Shown: positions 50,461 through 60,949 of the stretch, one piece after another
Position numbering within the stretch: the first letter of the stretch is position 1
How the letters are laid out: each line of letters begins with the position of its first letter
From: an uncultured SAR116 cluster alpha proteobacterium
GTDB taxonomy: Bacteria > Pseudomonadota > Alphaproteobacteria > Puniceispirillales > Marisalimonadaceae
NCBI GenBank assembly: GCA_902619485.1
Contig: CACNEF010000001.1
Location: 62,001-126,000, forward strand
Reading direction: 5' to 3'
DNA length: 64,000 nt
Notes under the pieces: generated by a model
What the model saw: only the letters and a program-made list of their open reading frames with translations
Told to the model about the DNA's origin: nothing
Databases searched by the model: none
Made by a program: the position numbers and the translations under genes

Positions 50461-50981
50461 ATAAGAAATCAGTCAAAAATCATATCGATTCAATATTAAG
50501 AGTAGATCACGCTGGAGAAACCGCAGCTGCCAAAATATATGATGGTCAATTAGCAGTACTAAAAAACACACCGGTTGGCCCAACAATTCAGCATATGAAA
50601 GACCAAGAACAAGAACACCTAGATACATTCAATAAACTTTTATATGAAAATGATACTAGACCCACAGCATTGCTTCCACTTTGGAATGTAATGGGCTTTG
50701 GCCTTGGCGTTGCTAGTGCTGTAATGGGTGAAAAGGCGGCTATGGCTTGTACTATTGCAGTGGAAGAAGTGATCGGAGAGCATTATGCAAAGCAAGCGGA
50801 GTCCCTGAATGATGATCATAAAGAACTTAAATCAACTTTAATGAAGTTCAGAGATGATGAGTTAGATCATCTTGAAACAGGTGTTGAACATGACGGAGAA
50901 AACGCGCCTGGTTATGAAATAATGAAAGCTATTGTACAACTTGGGTGCAGAACAGCTATTAAAATTTCAGAAAAAATTTAA
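50457..50981 (+). CDS. coq7: Demethoxyubiquinone hydroxylase (Coq7 family)
   Basis: ILRVDHAGETAAAKIYDGQL, VEEVIGEHYAKQ, DDELDHLETGVEH diiron motifs. Confidence 0.94.
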   Translation: MNKKSVKNHIDSILRVDHAGETAAAKIYDGQLAVLKNTPVGPTIQHMKDQEQEHLDTFNKLLYENDTRPTALLPLWNVMGFGLGVASAVMGEKAAMACTIAVEEVIGEHYAKQAESLNDDHKELKSTLMKFRDDELDHLETGVEHDGENAPGYEIMKAIVQLGCRTAIKISEKI

Positions 50982-50987
50982 TTAAAC

Positions 50988-51545
50988 TTAACTTTCTAGT
51001 TCTGTATCCCAATACAAAAAATCCCGCCAAGATTCATGCAAATAATTTGGAGGGAAATGCCTTCCATTTCTTTTAAGCAAATTAGTTGTTGGAGCTTCAG
51101 GTTTAATTATTGGAAACATATTTATTTCCTTGGCATTTTTACTTCCCTTTTTGAAGTTACAAGGTCTACATGCAGCTACCACATTTGTCCAATTAGTCTT
51201 TCCGCCCTTAGATCTAGGTATTACATGATCAAAAGTTAGATCGTACGACTTTTTAATTACACCACAATACTGACAGGAGAATTTATCTCTTAAAAAAACA
51301 TTAAATCTTGTAAACACTGGTGACTTTTGATTTTTTACATATTCTTTTAAAGAAATAACACTTGGCACTTTCATAGAAAACCCAGGCGACCTTACAACTT
51401 CTTCATATTCAGATACAATATTTACCCTATCAAGAAAAACAGCTTTTATCGTATCCTGCCATGACCATAATGATAATGGAAAATAACTTAGAGGTTGATA
51501 GTCAGCATTTAGAACTAAAGTAGGAGAGAATGAAGAAGCAGTCAT
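50988..51545 (-). CDS. HNH endonuclease family protein
   Basis: CQYCGVIKKSYDLTFDHVIPRSKGGKTNWTNVVAACRPCNFKKG. Confidence 0.93.
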   Translation of the reverse strand: MTASSFSPTLVLNADYQPLSYFPLSLWSWQDTIKAVFLDRVNIVSEYEEVVRSPGFSMKVPSVISLKEYVKNQKSPVFTRFNVFLRDKFSCQYCGVIKKSYDLTFDHVIPRSKGGKTNWTNVVAACRPCNFKKGSKNAKEINMFPIIKPEAPTTNLLKRNGRHFPPNYLHESWRDFLYWDTELES

Positions 51546-51630
51546 AAAATTTAATATTTAACTATGGTTATATTTATTATAATTCTAACAATATTACAAT
51601 TTAATGAAACTAAAAATTTATTTAAATGAT

Positions 51631-52287
51631 TTAATTTAATATTTTTAAAAATTCCATTCCTTTACTGATGCCTTCAGGATCAATTCCGTGAGCAAGATTT
51701 TGTCTAGATAAAGTTTGAGTGTTGAAACCAATTTTATTTAAGAGATTTTTCGATCTTTCTAATGACTCAAACGGTACAACTTCATCTTGTTCTCCATGAA
51801 CAAGTAATATTGGCGTGTTTGAGAATTTATGTTTGCCATTTGAAATTTTATCATTTGCGGCATCTATATTTTCTTGTCTTAATGCACCAGAATATCCAAT
51901 TATTGCACCTAGTTGTTTATCATTCATTAACAAACACTGCATACTCATCATAGCACCTTGTGAAAAACCAATTAGTATTACATCTTTAAAAGTTAAATTT
52001 AATTTTTTTGCTTCATTTTCAATTAATTCAAGCAAAACTAATGAAGCTTTAATAGCACCCTTTGGAATTTCCTCTATTGGGAACCATTGCCTTCCTTGTG
52101 GAGACATTTCACATGGATGAGGTGCATCAGGGGATATAAAGCTAGCATTTGGTAAGGCCATTCCAAAAGGATTAGCTAAATCAATTAAATCTTTTCCATC
52201 TGCACCATATCCATGAAGAAAAACAACTAACTTATTTGCATTTCCACCAGCAGGTGGATTCTGTCTATAAATTTTATTAATATTCAT
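51631..52287 (-). CDS. Alpha/beta hydrolase (phospholipase/carboxylesterase family)
   Basis: [48 protein letters not shown]. Confidence 0.92.
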   Translation of the reverse strand: MNINKIYRQNPPAGGNANKLVVFLHGYGADGKDLIDLANPFGMALPNASFISPDAPHPCEMSPQGRQWFPIEEIPKGAIKASLVLLELIENEAKKLNLTFKDVILIGFSQGAMMSMQCLLMNDKQLGAIIGYSGALRQENIDAANDKISNGKHKFSNTPILLVHGEQDEVVPFESLERSKNLLNKIGFNTQTLSRQNLAHGIDPEGISKGMEFLKILN

Positions 52288-52404
52288 TTTATACCTAATA
52301 TTATTGTACTAAATATATTATATAACCTACATAAAAAATTGTTACTTAAATTTTTAAAATTAGAGTATAATATATTTTCTTGGGAGATATATAAGATACA
52401 TTCT

Positions 52405-53421
52405 ATGAATGAAATAATAAATAATACAAATAAGTTAATCGATCCTTTTGGAAGAACCGTAGATTATTTAAGAGTATCTGTAACTGACAGGTGTGATTTC
52501 AGGTGCACCTATTGTATGGCAGAGGACATGCAATTTCTTCCTAAAAAAGATATTCTAAGTCTTGAAGAATTAGAGGATATCTGCAGAGTTTTTATGAGAC
52601 TTGGAACAAGAAAAATAAGATTAACAGGTGGAGAACCTTTAGTTAGAAAAGGTATCATGCAAGTTATAAATAACTTAGGAAAAGAAGTTGGAAATTCTCT
52701 TGATGAATTAACAATTACTACAAATGGCAGCCAATTAGAAACAAAAGCAGAAGAGCTATTTAATGCTGGCGTTAGACGAATTAACGTATCATTAGATCAT
52801 CTTGATCCTGATAAGTTTAGAGAAATAACAAGATGGGGAGACCTAGAAAAAGTAAAGAGAGGTCTTAAAAAAGCTCAGGAAGTTGGGCTTAAAATTAAAA
52901 TCAATACAGTAGCGATAAGTAATTTTAATCAATATCATTTACCTGAAATATTGGCATGGTGTGGAGAAGAAAATTTTGATATGACAATAATTGAAATAAT
53001 GCCAATGGGTGATATAGGTGGAGATACTCGATATGGACAATATCTTCCATTATCTGAGGTTAGAAAAGACCTTCAAAAAAAATTTACTCTTACTGATCTT
53101 CCAGAAAGAACTAGCGGTCCTGCTAGATACGTTTCTGTAAAGGAGACTAAAAATAAACTTGGATTTATTACCCCTTTAACTCATAACTTTTGTGAAAGTT
53201 GTAACAGAGTAAGACTTACCTGCACTGGAGTTCTTTACATGTGTCTAGGTCAAGATGATAATGCTGATTTAAAAACTGTATTGCGAAATAATGGTTTAAA
53301 TGCACTTGAAGATGCCATAAAAAAAGCAATAGAAAGAAAACCAAAAGGACATGATTTTGAAATCTCACGTCAGTCACCAAATATATCAGTAAACAGACAT
53401 ATGTCCCTGACAGGGGGATAA
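52405..53421 (+). CDS. moaA: GTP 3',8-cyclase MoaA (track ORF extends upstream to 52339)
   Basis: [21 protein letters not shown] radical SAM motif, [13 protein letters not shown]-terminal HMSLTGG. Confidence 0.95.
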   Translation: MNEIINNTNKLIDPFGRTVDYLRVSVTDRCDFRCTYCMAEDMQFLPKKDILSLEELEDICRVFMRLGTRKIRLTGGEPLVRKGIMQVINNLGKEVGNSLDELTITTNGSQLETKAEELFNAGVRRINVSLDHLDPDKFREITRWGDLEKVKRGLKKAQEVGLKIKINTVAISNFNQYHLPEILAWCGEENFDMTIIEIMPMGDIGGDTRYGQYLPLSEVRKDLQKKFTLTDLPERTSGPARYVSVKETKNKLGFITPLTHNFCESCNRVRLTCTGVLYMCLGQDDNADLKTVLRNNGLNALEDAIKKAIERKPKGHDFEISRQSPNISVNRHMSLTGG

Positions 53422-53423
53422 CT

Positions 53424-54596
53424 CTAAATAGCTTTTATTTCTCTCGGATTAATTAACACTATACTTAAAAATAAAATAGTTATGGGTATTGATGTATAAA
53501 ACATCATTATTTCCCATCCAAGATTATTGTGTAAACTACCTGCTAAAAAAGATCCCGAGGCAACAAAAATAAAGATAATAAAATCTGAAACACCTTGTAC
53601 TTTAGCTCTTTCTTCTGGTAAAGCTGATTTAGCTATTATGTCACTTCCTCCTATATAAAGAAAATTCCATCCTAAGCCGCATAAAAATAATGATATCCAA
53701 AAGTATTCAAGGGTTTGACCCATAATACTAATACAAATCGATAATATGTATAACAAAACACCCATCAACATAACTTTACGATTACCAAGAAAATTTATAA
53801 TTGATCCTGTGAAAAATGAAGGTGCAAACATAGCAATTACATGCCACTGAATTACTGTTGCACTTGCACTATCTCCCAATTTACAAACATTTACAATCTG
53901 TAAAGGAGTCGCCGTCATTATAAAACTCATTAAAGAATATCCAACTGACGCAGCTAAAATTGCAATAATGACTGTTTTACGAATTAAAATTTTACTTAAT
54001 GGCCTAATTAAATTTTTTACTGGCTTTGGTTTTTTTATTTTAACAAATATCAAGATCCCAAAATTAAATATTTGTATTAAAGCAGCACATAAATAAGTTG
54101 CTAAATAGATATAATCTGAGAAAAAATCAAAAGAGTATCTAGAAACTTCAGGCCCTACTATTGCAGCGATTAACCCTCCAGCTAAAACTAGGGATATAGC
54201 CTTACTTTTAAGTTTTATTGAAACATCATCTGCTGCGGCATAACGATAAAACTGTTGATTAGCTTGAGAAAAACCTAACAATATTGATCCAACTATAAAT
54301 AAAAAAAAGACCTTGTTAAAAATTGAGTAGGCCATTATCAAGCATCCGAAAAAGGCTGCCATTGCTCCAATTAAAAACATTGGCCTTCTTCCTATTTTTC
54401 CCATCAATAATGAAACAGGTATAAGAGTTATGGCAATTGTCAAAAATTGCAGTGACAATGGAAGGGTCGCGTAAGATGGATCTGTTGCTAATATAGACCC
54501 AACTAAACCAGTATTAATCATATTAATATTTGTGGTAGTTATAGATAACCCTTGTGCAACTGAAAGAACTAAAATATTTTTCTTTTCTTGTTCCAA
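53424..54596 (-). CDS. Major facilitator superfamily transporter
   Basis: About 12 hydrophobic segments; LLMGKIGRRPMFLIGAMAAFFG. Confidence 0.87.
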   Translation of the reverse strand: MEQEKKNILVLSVAQGLSITTTNINMINTGLVGSILATDPSYATLPLSLQFLTIAITLIPVSLLMGKIGRRPMFLIGAMAAFFGCLIMAYSIFNKVFFLFIVGSILLGFSQANQQFYRYAAADDVSIKLKSKAISLVLAGGLIAAIVGPEVSRYSFDFFSDYIYLATYLCAALIQIFNFGILIFVKIKKPKPVKNLIRPLSKILIRKTVIIAILAASVGYSLMSFIMTATPLQIVNVCKLGDSASATVIQWHVIAMFAPSFFTGSIINFLGNRKVMLMGVLLYILSICISIMGQTLEYFWISLFLCGLGWNFLYIGGSDIIAKSALPEERAKVQGVSDFIIFIFVASGSFLAGSLHNNLGWEIMMFYTSIPITILFLSIVLINPREIKAI

Positions 54597-54678
54597 CTAC
54601 TTGTTGTCTTTATGAGATGATAATATTAACGTCATTTAATAATCATTCTAAATAAACTGTCATGGAGAGAGATTAATA

Positions 54679-55740
54679 ATGGATCCTGCCCCCGGAAATA
54701 AGAACCTTATTACAGATATACCTGGAATTCAAGTTGGTCATGCCGAAGATAATACAATTGGCACAGGCGTAACGGTCATAACCGGAGACAATCCTTTTTC
54801 AACTGCTGTAGATGTCAGAGGAGGTGGACCAGGCACAAGAGAAACAGATATGCTAAGTTTAGAAAATTCTATAGGACGTGCTGATGCGATTGTACTATCT
54901 GGTGGTTCTGCATTTGGCCTAGACGCTTGCTCAGAGGTTCAAGATTTATTAAGACAAGATAACAAAGGGTATAAAGTAGGTAAGGCTATTGTTCCACTTG
55001 TACCTGGAGCAGTAATTTTTGATCTTAATATAAATGATAAACCTTATGTGAACACAATTGGAGAATATTCTCCTTGGAGAATACTTGCAAACAAAGCGTA
55101 TAAATCCGCCAACACAGATTTTATTTTAGGTTCTTTTGGGGCAGGATGTGGTGCTACCACAGCCACTCTTAAAGGAGGACAAGGTTCTTCATCATGGTCA
55201 CAAACTTTTTCAAATGGTGAAAAATATACAGTTGGAGCAATTGTTATCAACAATGCCGTAGGAAACCCATTACTTAATGAAGGACCACATTTCTTATCTG
55301 CTCACTTGGAATTTGATAACGAATTCGGTGGATATGGAGCTAGTAATGATCTGTATGATAATATTTTAAGAGCAAAACGGTTACCACAATCAATTGGTAA
55401 AACTGAAATTTCCAATGACATTTCCAGTAACACAGTTATTGGGGTGGTAGCTACAGATGCACCTTTAACTCGTACAAACCTCAAAAGATTAGCTATTATG
55501 GCACATGATGGTATAGCAAGATCTCTAAGTCCTGCACATACTCCAATGGACGGAGACACAATATTTTCAATAACAACAAGTCACGATATAAAAAAACAAG
55601 TATTAGATAATGTAGATATATTAGCTCTTGGTTCAAGGGCAAGCGATTGCATTGCTAGAGCTTGTAACAGAGCTATATACGAAGCTGAGGCAGTTGGAAA
55701 TTCCAAACCTGGATGGAAAAACTTTTTTCAATCTAAGTGA
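54679..55740 (+). CDS. P1 (S58/DmpA-like) family peptidase
   Basis: ITDIPGIQVGHAEDNTIGTGVTVI, LSGGSAFGLDA, GVVATDAPLTRTNLKRLAIMAHDGIARSLSPAHTPMDGDTIF. Confidence 0.9.
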   Translation: MDPAPGNKNLITDIPGIQVGHAEDNTIGTGVTVITGDNPFSTAVDVRGGGPGTRETDMLSLENSIGRADAIVLSGGSAFGLDACSEVQDLLRQDNKGYKVGKAIVPLVPGAVIFDLNINDKPYVNTIGEYSPWRILANKAYKSANTDFILGSFGAGCGATTATLKGGQGSSSWSQTFSNGEKYTVGAIVINNAVGNPLLNEGPHFLSAHLEFDNEFGGYGASNDLYDNILRAKRLPQSIGKTEISNDISSNTVIGVVATDAPLTRTNLKRLAIMAHDGIARSLSPAHTPMDGDTIFSITTSHDIKKQVLDNVDILALGSRASDCIARACNRAIYEAEAVGNSKPGWKNFFQSK

Positions 55741-55747
55741 TTGTCTA

Positions 55748-56539
55748 TTAAATTTTAATGTTTAGAGCCTCAGCTTTCTTTTTCAAACGTAAATAAAAAA
55801 TTGAAGCAAACGGAATACTTATTAAGTATGCACATACTAAAATTATAAACCCCTTTATTGGATTACTTATGATTGCATTACTAAGTACAGCTAGAATTAT
55901 TAATAAAGGAATCACAAAAGATTTTGGTATTTGAAAAACTTTCCCAGAAAAAGTGGGTAAATTACTTACCATTGCAATTGAGATAAAGCCAATCCATAGT
56001 GCAATTATATCAAAAGACTTTAAATTGTATGACATTAAAAACTCGTCAATAGCAATAGGAAACAACATTAAAAAAGCTGCAGCAGGTGTAGGAACACCAG
56101 TAAAATAATTCTTTGCATAATTAGGTCTTTCAGATAACTCTGAATTAAACCTAGCTAATCTTAGAGCAGAACAAATGACATACAAAACTATTACAATCCA
56201 AAAAAAATTACCTTGAGGTTTATCCATCCATAAATAAATAGAAAATGCTGGCACAGCTCCAAAAACAACAAAATCAGAAAGTGAGTCAAGGTGCATACCA
56301 AATTCACTTGTTGATTTTAAAAGTCTAGCTACTCTTCCATCTAACATATCAAAAACAGAAGCAATTATTATCATTATAATAACATTATCCCAATTATTGA
56401 ATATTGCCTGATACATCGCCTGTAAACCAAAGATCAAAGCGCATATCGTTAGAAAATTAGGTAGCATCCAAATTACAGAAAAACGTCTTGGTCTATTTTG
56501 TAATGCTTTTTTGGCAAGTTTAATGCCTCTATTTTTCAT
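55748..56539 (-). CDS. pssA: CDP-diacylglycerol-serine O-phosphatidyltransferase
   Basis: VFDMLDGRVARLLKSTSEFGMHLDSLSDFVVFG (CDP-alcohol phosphatidyltransferase motif). Confidence 0.94.
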   Translation of the reverse strand: MKNRGIKLAKKALQNRPRRFSVIWMLPNFLTICALIFGLQAMYQAIFNNWDNVIIMIIIASVFDMLDGRVARLLKSTSEFGMHLDSLSDFVVFGAVPAFSIYLWMDKPQGNFFWIVIVLYVICSALRLARFNSELSERPNYAKNYFTGVPTPAAAFLMLFPIAIDEFLMSYNLKSFDIIALWIGFISIAMVSNLPTFSGKVFQIPKSFVIPLLIILAVLSNAIISNPIKGFIILVCAYLISIPFASIFYLRLKKKAEALNIKI

Positions 56540-57254
56540 CTGTAATTTCCTTTACAGGTTTAGCATTTTTACTAAAGTCACCAATAATAGTTTCACCCGC
56601 AATCATTTTTTGGTCTTTTAAGACCATGACAGAAACTTCTGATGGAAAATAGATATCAACCCTACTTCCAAATCTTATTAGGCCAAATATTTGTCCAGCT
56701 TTAAGTGAATTACCAATATCAACGTCACAAATAATTCTTCTGGCAACCAAGCCTGCAATTTGAACAAATGCTATCTTTTTTCCGTTTTCTGTATCCATAT
56801 TAAGAATAAGTCTTTCATTTTCGTTAGATGCTTTATCCAAACTTGCGTTGAAAAATGAACCTGGAACATATTTTTTATATGTAATTCGGCCTAACATTGG
56901 TGATCTATTCACGTGAACATCAAATACATTCATAAAAATACAAATTCTTTTCCATTTTCCTTCAGGTAATCCTATTTCTTCAGAAGGGTTTATTTCTGAA
57001 ATTTCTATAACTCTCCCATCAGCCGGGGATATTATTAGATTATTGACATTTGAACCTGATAATATTGGTGTAATTCTTGGAGGATTTCTAAAAAAATATA
57101 TACACCAAAGTGTTAGTACAATTCCAATAAAATATAATGGACTCCATAACCACCCAATAATAATAGTCAATATAAAAAACAAGGCAATAAATGGAGTGCC
57201 TGCAGGATGAATTGGAGTTAAAATAGACGTTTTGATAGAATCAATAATGTTCAT
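56529..57254 (-). CDS. psd: Phosphatidylserine decarboxylase
   Basis: ISPADGRVIEI, FMNVFDVHVNRSPMLGRI, LIRFGSRVDIYFP. Confidence 0.94.
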   Translation of the reverse strand: MNIIDSIKTSILTPIHPAGTPFIALFFILTIIIGWLWSPLYFIGIVLTLWCIYFFRNPPRITPILSGSNVNNLIISPADGRVIEISEINPSEEIGLPEGKWKRICIFMNVFDVHVNRSPMLGRITYKKYVPGSFFNASLDKASNENERLILNMDTENGKKIAFVQIAGLVARRIICDVDIGNSLKAGQIFGLIRFGSRVDIYFPSEVSVMVLKDQKMIAGETIIGDFSKNAKPVKEITDEK

Positions 57255-57383
57255 TTTTTTTTCCTATAAAATTTTTATTATGAAATTACACTTAAAATAT
57301 AGCTTCAATTCAAAAAAATGTTATCATATATGAATGTATATATTAATACAATAAAGATAGTTAATTGAGAATCGGATAAAAAG

Positions 57384-57668
57384 TTGAGTAAAATTAAAGA
57401 AAGAAAACTTAATTCCATCAAATCAGAGATGGAGGAAATTAAGAAATTTATAGTTTCAAGTAATGACTTAGGTAAATCTGAACAAAATGAAATACATTAT
57501 TCTAATAATAATGAGGATACTCTGACATTAACTAAAATCATTAATAAAGAAAATGAGTTAGATAATGAAAATAACTTAGTTGAAATTAAAAAAGAATTAA
57601 AAGATTTAAAAAAGGCAATTGATATAAATAAAAACCTTCTAAATCAGATTTTATTAAAAATTAAATAG
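57384..57668 (+). CDS. Small coiled-coil hypothetical protein
   Basis: 94-aa charged heptad-rich ORF from TTG; Glu/Lys/Asn/Leu composition. Confidence 0.45.
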   Translation: MSKIKERKLNSIKSEMEEIKKFIVSSNDLGKSEQNEIHYSNNNEDTLTLTKIINKENELDNENNLVEIKKELKDLKKAIDINKNLLNQILLKIK

Positions 57669-57808
57669 ATTTATTATATGAATATCTTATTTTTGATTAA
57701 TTTAGTTAACTTAACTTACTATAATGATTTAGTGAATTAAAAAAACTGTTTCTTTTTTAGTTCTGTGATATATATTGTGTGCTAGTTATTAAGTTAGTGG
57801 AGGTTTAA

Positions 57809-58984
57809 ATGCGTTTTATTAGAGACAATCTCTTACTATTGACACTTTGTGCAATGGTTGGAATTGCAACGCTTGATTCCAAAAATGTTTTAGCAGGTGG
57901 TGATCCTTCAATTAAGGATAGTAAAGTAAAAAAACAAAAGAGTAATATTAAACAACATGATCATGATAAAATCTATGTTGATAAACAAAAAAAATTATCA
58001 TCTACCGATAAAAAAAATATATCAGATAATAATTCTGCAACTACCGATAATAATTTAAATAAGGATGAAAATTTAGAAAATGCTGGCTTTGCAGCTATAG
58101 AAGATGTTCCTTTGATTATTGATCTTTCCTCAGTAACTGATTCAGATGGAATGGGTTCAGTGAGTGTTCAATGGCAAATTTCTTCAGATAATAAAAAATG
58201 GACAAATATAAGTGGTGCAACCAACCAATCATTTACACCAAGGGAGATTCATGTTGGTAATAGACTAAGAGTTGCTATTTCTTATGTTGATGGTCAAGGA
58301 AATTTAGAACCACTCTTAAGTCCCCCATCTACACCAGTAAGAAATGTAAATGATAAACCTACAGGATCAGCTCGTTTAATTGGATCAGCTGTTGAAGATA
58401 GCGCCCTAGTTGTAGATACTTCAAGTATTGCTGATGAAGATGGTATTGGTGGATTTGATATCACATGGCAAAGATCTTCTTCGAAGTCTTCATGGGAAGC
58501 ATACCCTACTGCTCAAAATGAAGTTCTAAGATTGACTCAAAGTCAAGTTGGATACTCATATAGAGCTGTTGTATCTTATGTTGATTCTCATGGCACAAGA
58601 GAAGTTCTTTATACAAGCCCTTCTGAAACGATTGACAATTTAGATGACCCTGTACAAGGAGAAGTTACGATTACAGGTGAACCAAAAGAGGGCGTTACTC
58701 TAAGAGCTTTATCTGATTCTCTATCAGATGAAGACGGAATTGCTTCAATATCAATAAGCTGGGAAACGTCAAAAGATGGAAGAAATTGGCTTGGTCTAAA
58801 TAGCCTCAGTGGTCCTATTCTTCAATTAAATCAATCTTTAGTTGGTTCACAAGTAAGAGCAAGAGTGGCAGTAGTTGATAATTTTGGTATTGAGACTAAC
58901 TTATATAGTCAAGCTACTAGAACAGTTGAAAATGTTAATAATAAACCTTCTGGTAGAATTGTAATCAGAAGAGTTGGTCAATAA
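57809..58984 (+). CDS. Secreted/surface protein with three tandem Ig-like repeats
   Basis: Signal peptide MRFIRDNLLLLTLCAMVGIATLDSKNVLA; low-complexity Lys/Asp/Asn linker; repeats of D-DG-..-W-S-D--W---VG---R----VD--G. Confidence 0.75.
   Translation: MRFIRDNLLLLTLCAMVGIATLDSKNVLAGGDPSIKDSKVKKQKSNIKQHDHDKIYVDKQKKLSSTDKKNISDNNSATTDNNLNKDENLENAGFAAIEDVPLIIDLSSVTDSDGMGSVSVQWQISSDNKKWTNISGATNQSFTPREIHVGNRLRVAISYVDGQGNLEPLLSPPSTPVRNVNDKPTGSARLIGSAVEDSALVVDTSSIADEDGIGGFDITWQRSSSKSSWEAYPTAQNEVLRLTQSQVGYSYRAVVSYVDSHGTREVLYTSPSETIDNLDDPVQGEVTITGEPKEGVTLRALSDSLSDEDGIASISISWETSKDGRNWLGLNSLSGPILQLNQSLVGSQVRARVAVVDNFGIETNLYSQATRTVENVNNKPSGRIVIRRVGQ
58079..58981 (+). repeat. Ig-like repeat region, ~3 divergent modules plus the first strand of a fourth
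   Basis: Module linkers NDKPTGSARLIG / DDPVQGEVTITG / NNKPSGRIVIRR; protein ends immediately after the last linker. Confidence 0.7.
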
Positions 58985-59008
58985 TTTTTATTTAATGGAG
59001 CTGAATTT

Positions 59009-59284
59009 ATGAAGCATAAACCTAGTGCTAATAAGTCATCGTGCAAGGTAATTTCTTTTAAAAATTATAAAGATAAAAAAGTAAAGAACGTTTCATCAAC
59101 AATAGCTGCAATTATCGCAATTAATATTGATCACCCATCAGATACAACTCCAGAGGATTTTTTCATAAATGAAATTGAATCTATTGAAAATATTGAAGTT
59201 CTAGCTTTCGAAGATGCCTTAGAGAATAAAAATAAAGGTATGTCTTCAACTGATGCACAAAACAATGCATCAAATGATGCATAA
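59009..59284 (+). CDS. Small acidic hypothetical protein
   Basis: 91-aa ORF with ATG, 24 nt after the Ig-repeat gene; no recognised domain. Confidence 0.5.
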   Translation: MKHKPSANKSSCKVISFKNYKDKKVKNVSSTIAAIIAINIDHPSDTTPEDFFINEIESIENIEVLAFEDALENKNKGMSSTDAQNNASNDA

Positions 59285-59291
59285 CTATTTT

Positions 59292-59894
59292 TTAATTTAG
59301 TTTATTAACCTTATTAACTAACTTCCAAATCTGTGGCAAAACCAGTGCGGCTAGAATTAGCTTATATAAATCACCAACAATAAAAGGTTTTAGACCATTA
59401 ATTATTGCAAAATCAAAACCTTTTAAAATGCTAAGTTGAAAAACGCCACAAGTATAAATGACAATCAATCCTATTAACATTGCAAAAACAGATTTAAAAT
59501 GCTGTTTTCCCCATCCTCTATCTGCAAGCTCTCCTATTATTATTGAAGCAAATAAAAATCCAAAAAGGAACCCTCCCGTTGGACCAAGTAAATATGGCAA
59601 ACCTCCTCCAAAAGCAAATACTGGAATTCCTAACATTCCTTGAAATAAATATAAACTTACAGCGGCAACAGAAATATTTCTTCCACATAACATTGCAATC
59701 ATTAGAACAGCTAAAGGTTGCAAAGTCATTGGCACTGGATACAAATCCACTTTAATTTTTGCAGATAATATTAATAAAAAACTACAAATAACAATAGTAA
59801 TAAAACTAGTTAATTGAGAGAAATGTTCTTTAGCACTATTTTTTAACATAAGAGTTTCTATCCAACTAATCCTTGATATTTTAATGCTATTCAT
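59292..59894 (-). CDS. bioY: Biotin transporter BioY
   Basis: SAKIKVDLYPVPMTLQPLAVLMIAMLCGRN, GMLGIPVFAFGGGLPYLLGPTGGFLFGFL, KPFIVGDLYKLILAALVLP. Confidence 0.95.
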   Translation of the reverse strand: MNSIKISRISWIETLMLKNSAKEHFSQLTSFITIVICSFLLILSAKIKVDLYPVPMTLQPLAVLMIAMLCGRNISVAAVSLYLFQGMLGIPVFAFGGGLPYLLGPTGGFLFGFLFASIIIGELADRGWGKQHFKSVFAMLIGLIVIYTCGVFQLSILKGFDFAIINGLKPFIVGDLYKLILAALVLPQIWKLVNKVNKLN

Positions 59895-59995
59895 AATGAA
59901 ATACCTTTTAAAATTAAGTCTAAATAATTAATATAATATAAAGTGTATATATCATAAATTATTTTTTTTAAAATTATATTTTATAAGGTTATGAA

Positions 59996-60949
59996 ATGAA
60001 CGACGTAGATGACATTCTTACACCAACAAGTCTTTGGTTAAAACAAAAAAGACGGATTGCTCTTGCTACTGTGATTTCAACATGGGGCAGTTCACCAAGA
60101 CCTGTAGGCGGTCAAATGGCAATTGACGAAAATGGTGAAATAATAGGCTCAGTCTCTGGTGGATGTATTGAAGGCTCAGTAATTTCTGAGGGTATTAACT
60201 CAATAAATGACGGTAAATCAAGAATAAAAGATTATGGTATCTCAAATGATATGGCTTGGGAAGTTGGGTTAGCATGTGGTGGTGAGCTAAAGGTCCTTAT
60301 CCAACCTCTGAATTTGGAGGATGAAATTGTTTATTCAATTGTAGATAGCATAAAAAGAAGAGAAGTTGTAAAATTAAAAATTGATTGTACAACTGGCTAC
60401 AGAAAAATAGACAATACAATAGGCAACCAGATAAGTCACTTTGATAGATCAAAGAATGAATTTATTCATATAATTGATCCTAAACCTAGACTATTTATTG
60501 TTGGAGCCGTTCATATTGCGCAAGCACTTGTTTCATTAGCTGAAGTAGCTGATTATGAAATTATATTAATCGATCCTAGGGATCATTTTGCAACAGAAGA
60601 CAGATTCCCAAACTGTAAAATAATAAATGAATGGCCAGATGAAGCTCTTTCAAGGTTTCATTTAGACAAATCTTCACATTTAGTAACACTTACACATGAT
60701 CCTAAAATTGATGACTTAGCTTTAAGTTATTGTATGAAAAAGAATTTTGGATATATAGGATCACTAGGAAGCAAAAAAACTCATAGTAAAAGATGTGAAA
60801 GATTACTTGAGAAAGGCTTTAATAATGAAGAATTATCTAAAATTCATGCACCAATAGGTTTGGATATCATGGCCAAAACACCTGCAGAGATAGCTACGTC
60901 AATATTAGCAGAAGTAATAAATTATAGACGAATCAAACATGACAAATGA
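59996..60949 (+). CDS. XdhC family protein (molybdoenzyme maturation)
   Basis: ALATVISTWGSSPRPVGGQMAIDENGEIIGSVSGGCIEGSV, LVTLTHDPKIDDLAL, GYIGSLGSKKTHSKR, IHAPIGLDIMAKTPAEIATSI. Confidence 0.94.
   Translation: MNDVDDILTPTSLWLKQKRRIALATVISTWGSSPRPVGGQMAIDENGEIIGSVSGGCIEGSVISEGINSINDGKSRIKDYGISNDMAWEVGLACGGELKVLIQPLNLEDEIVYSIVDSIKRREVVKLKIDCTTGYRKIDNTIGNQISHFDRSKNEFIHIIDPKPRLFIVGAVHIAQALVSLAEVADYEIILIDPRDHFATEDRFPNCKIINEWPDEALSRFHLDKSSHLVTLTHDPKIDDLALSYCMKKNFGYIGSLGSKKTHSKRCERLLEKGFNNEELSKIHAPIGLDIMAKTPAEIATSILAEVINYRRIKHDK

Noticed and set aside
51815-52120. Plus-strand 101-aa ORF
   Set aside because: Antisense to the well-supported alpha/beta hydrolase gene.
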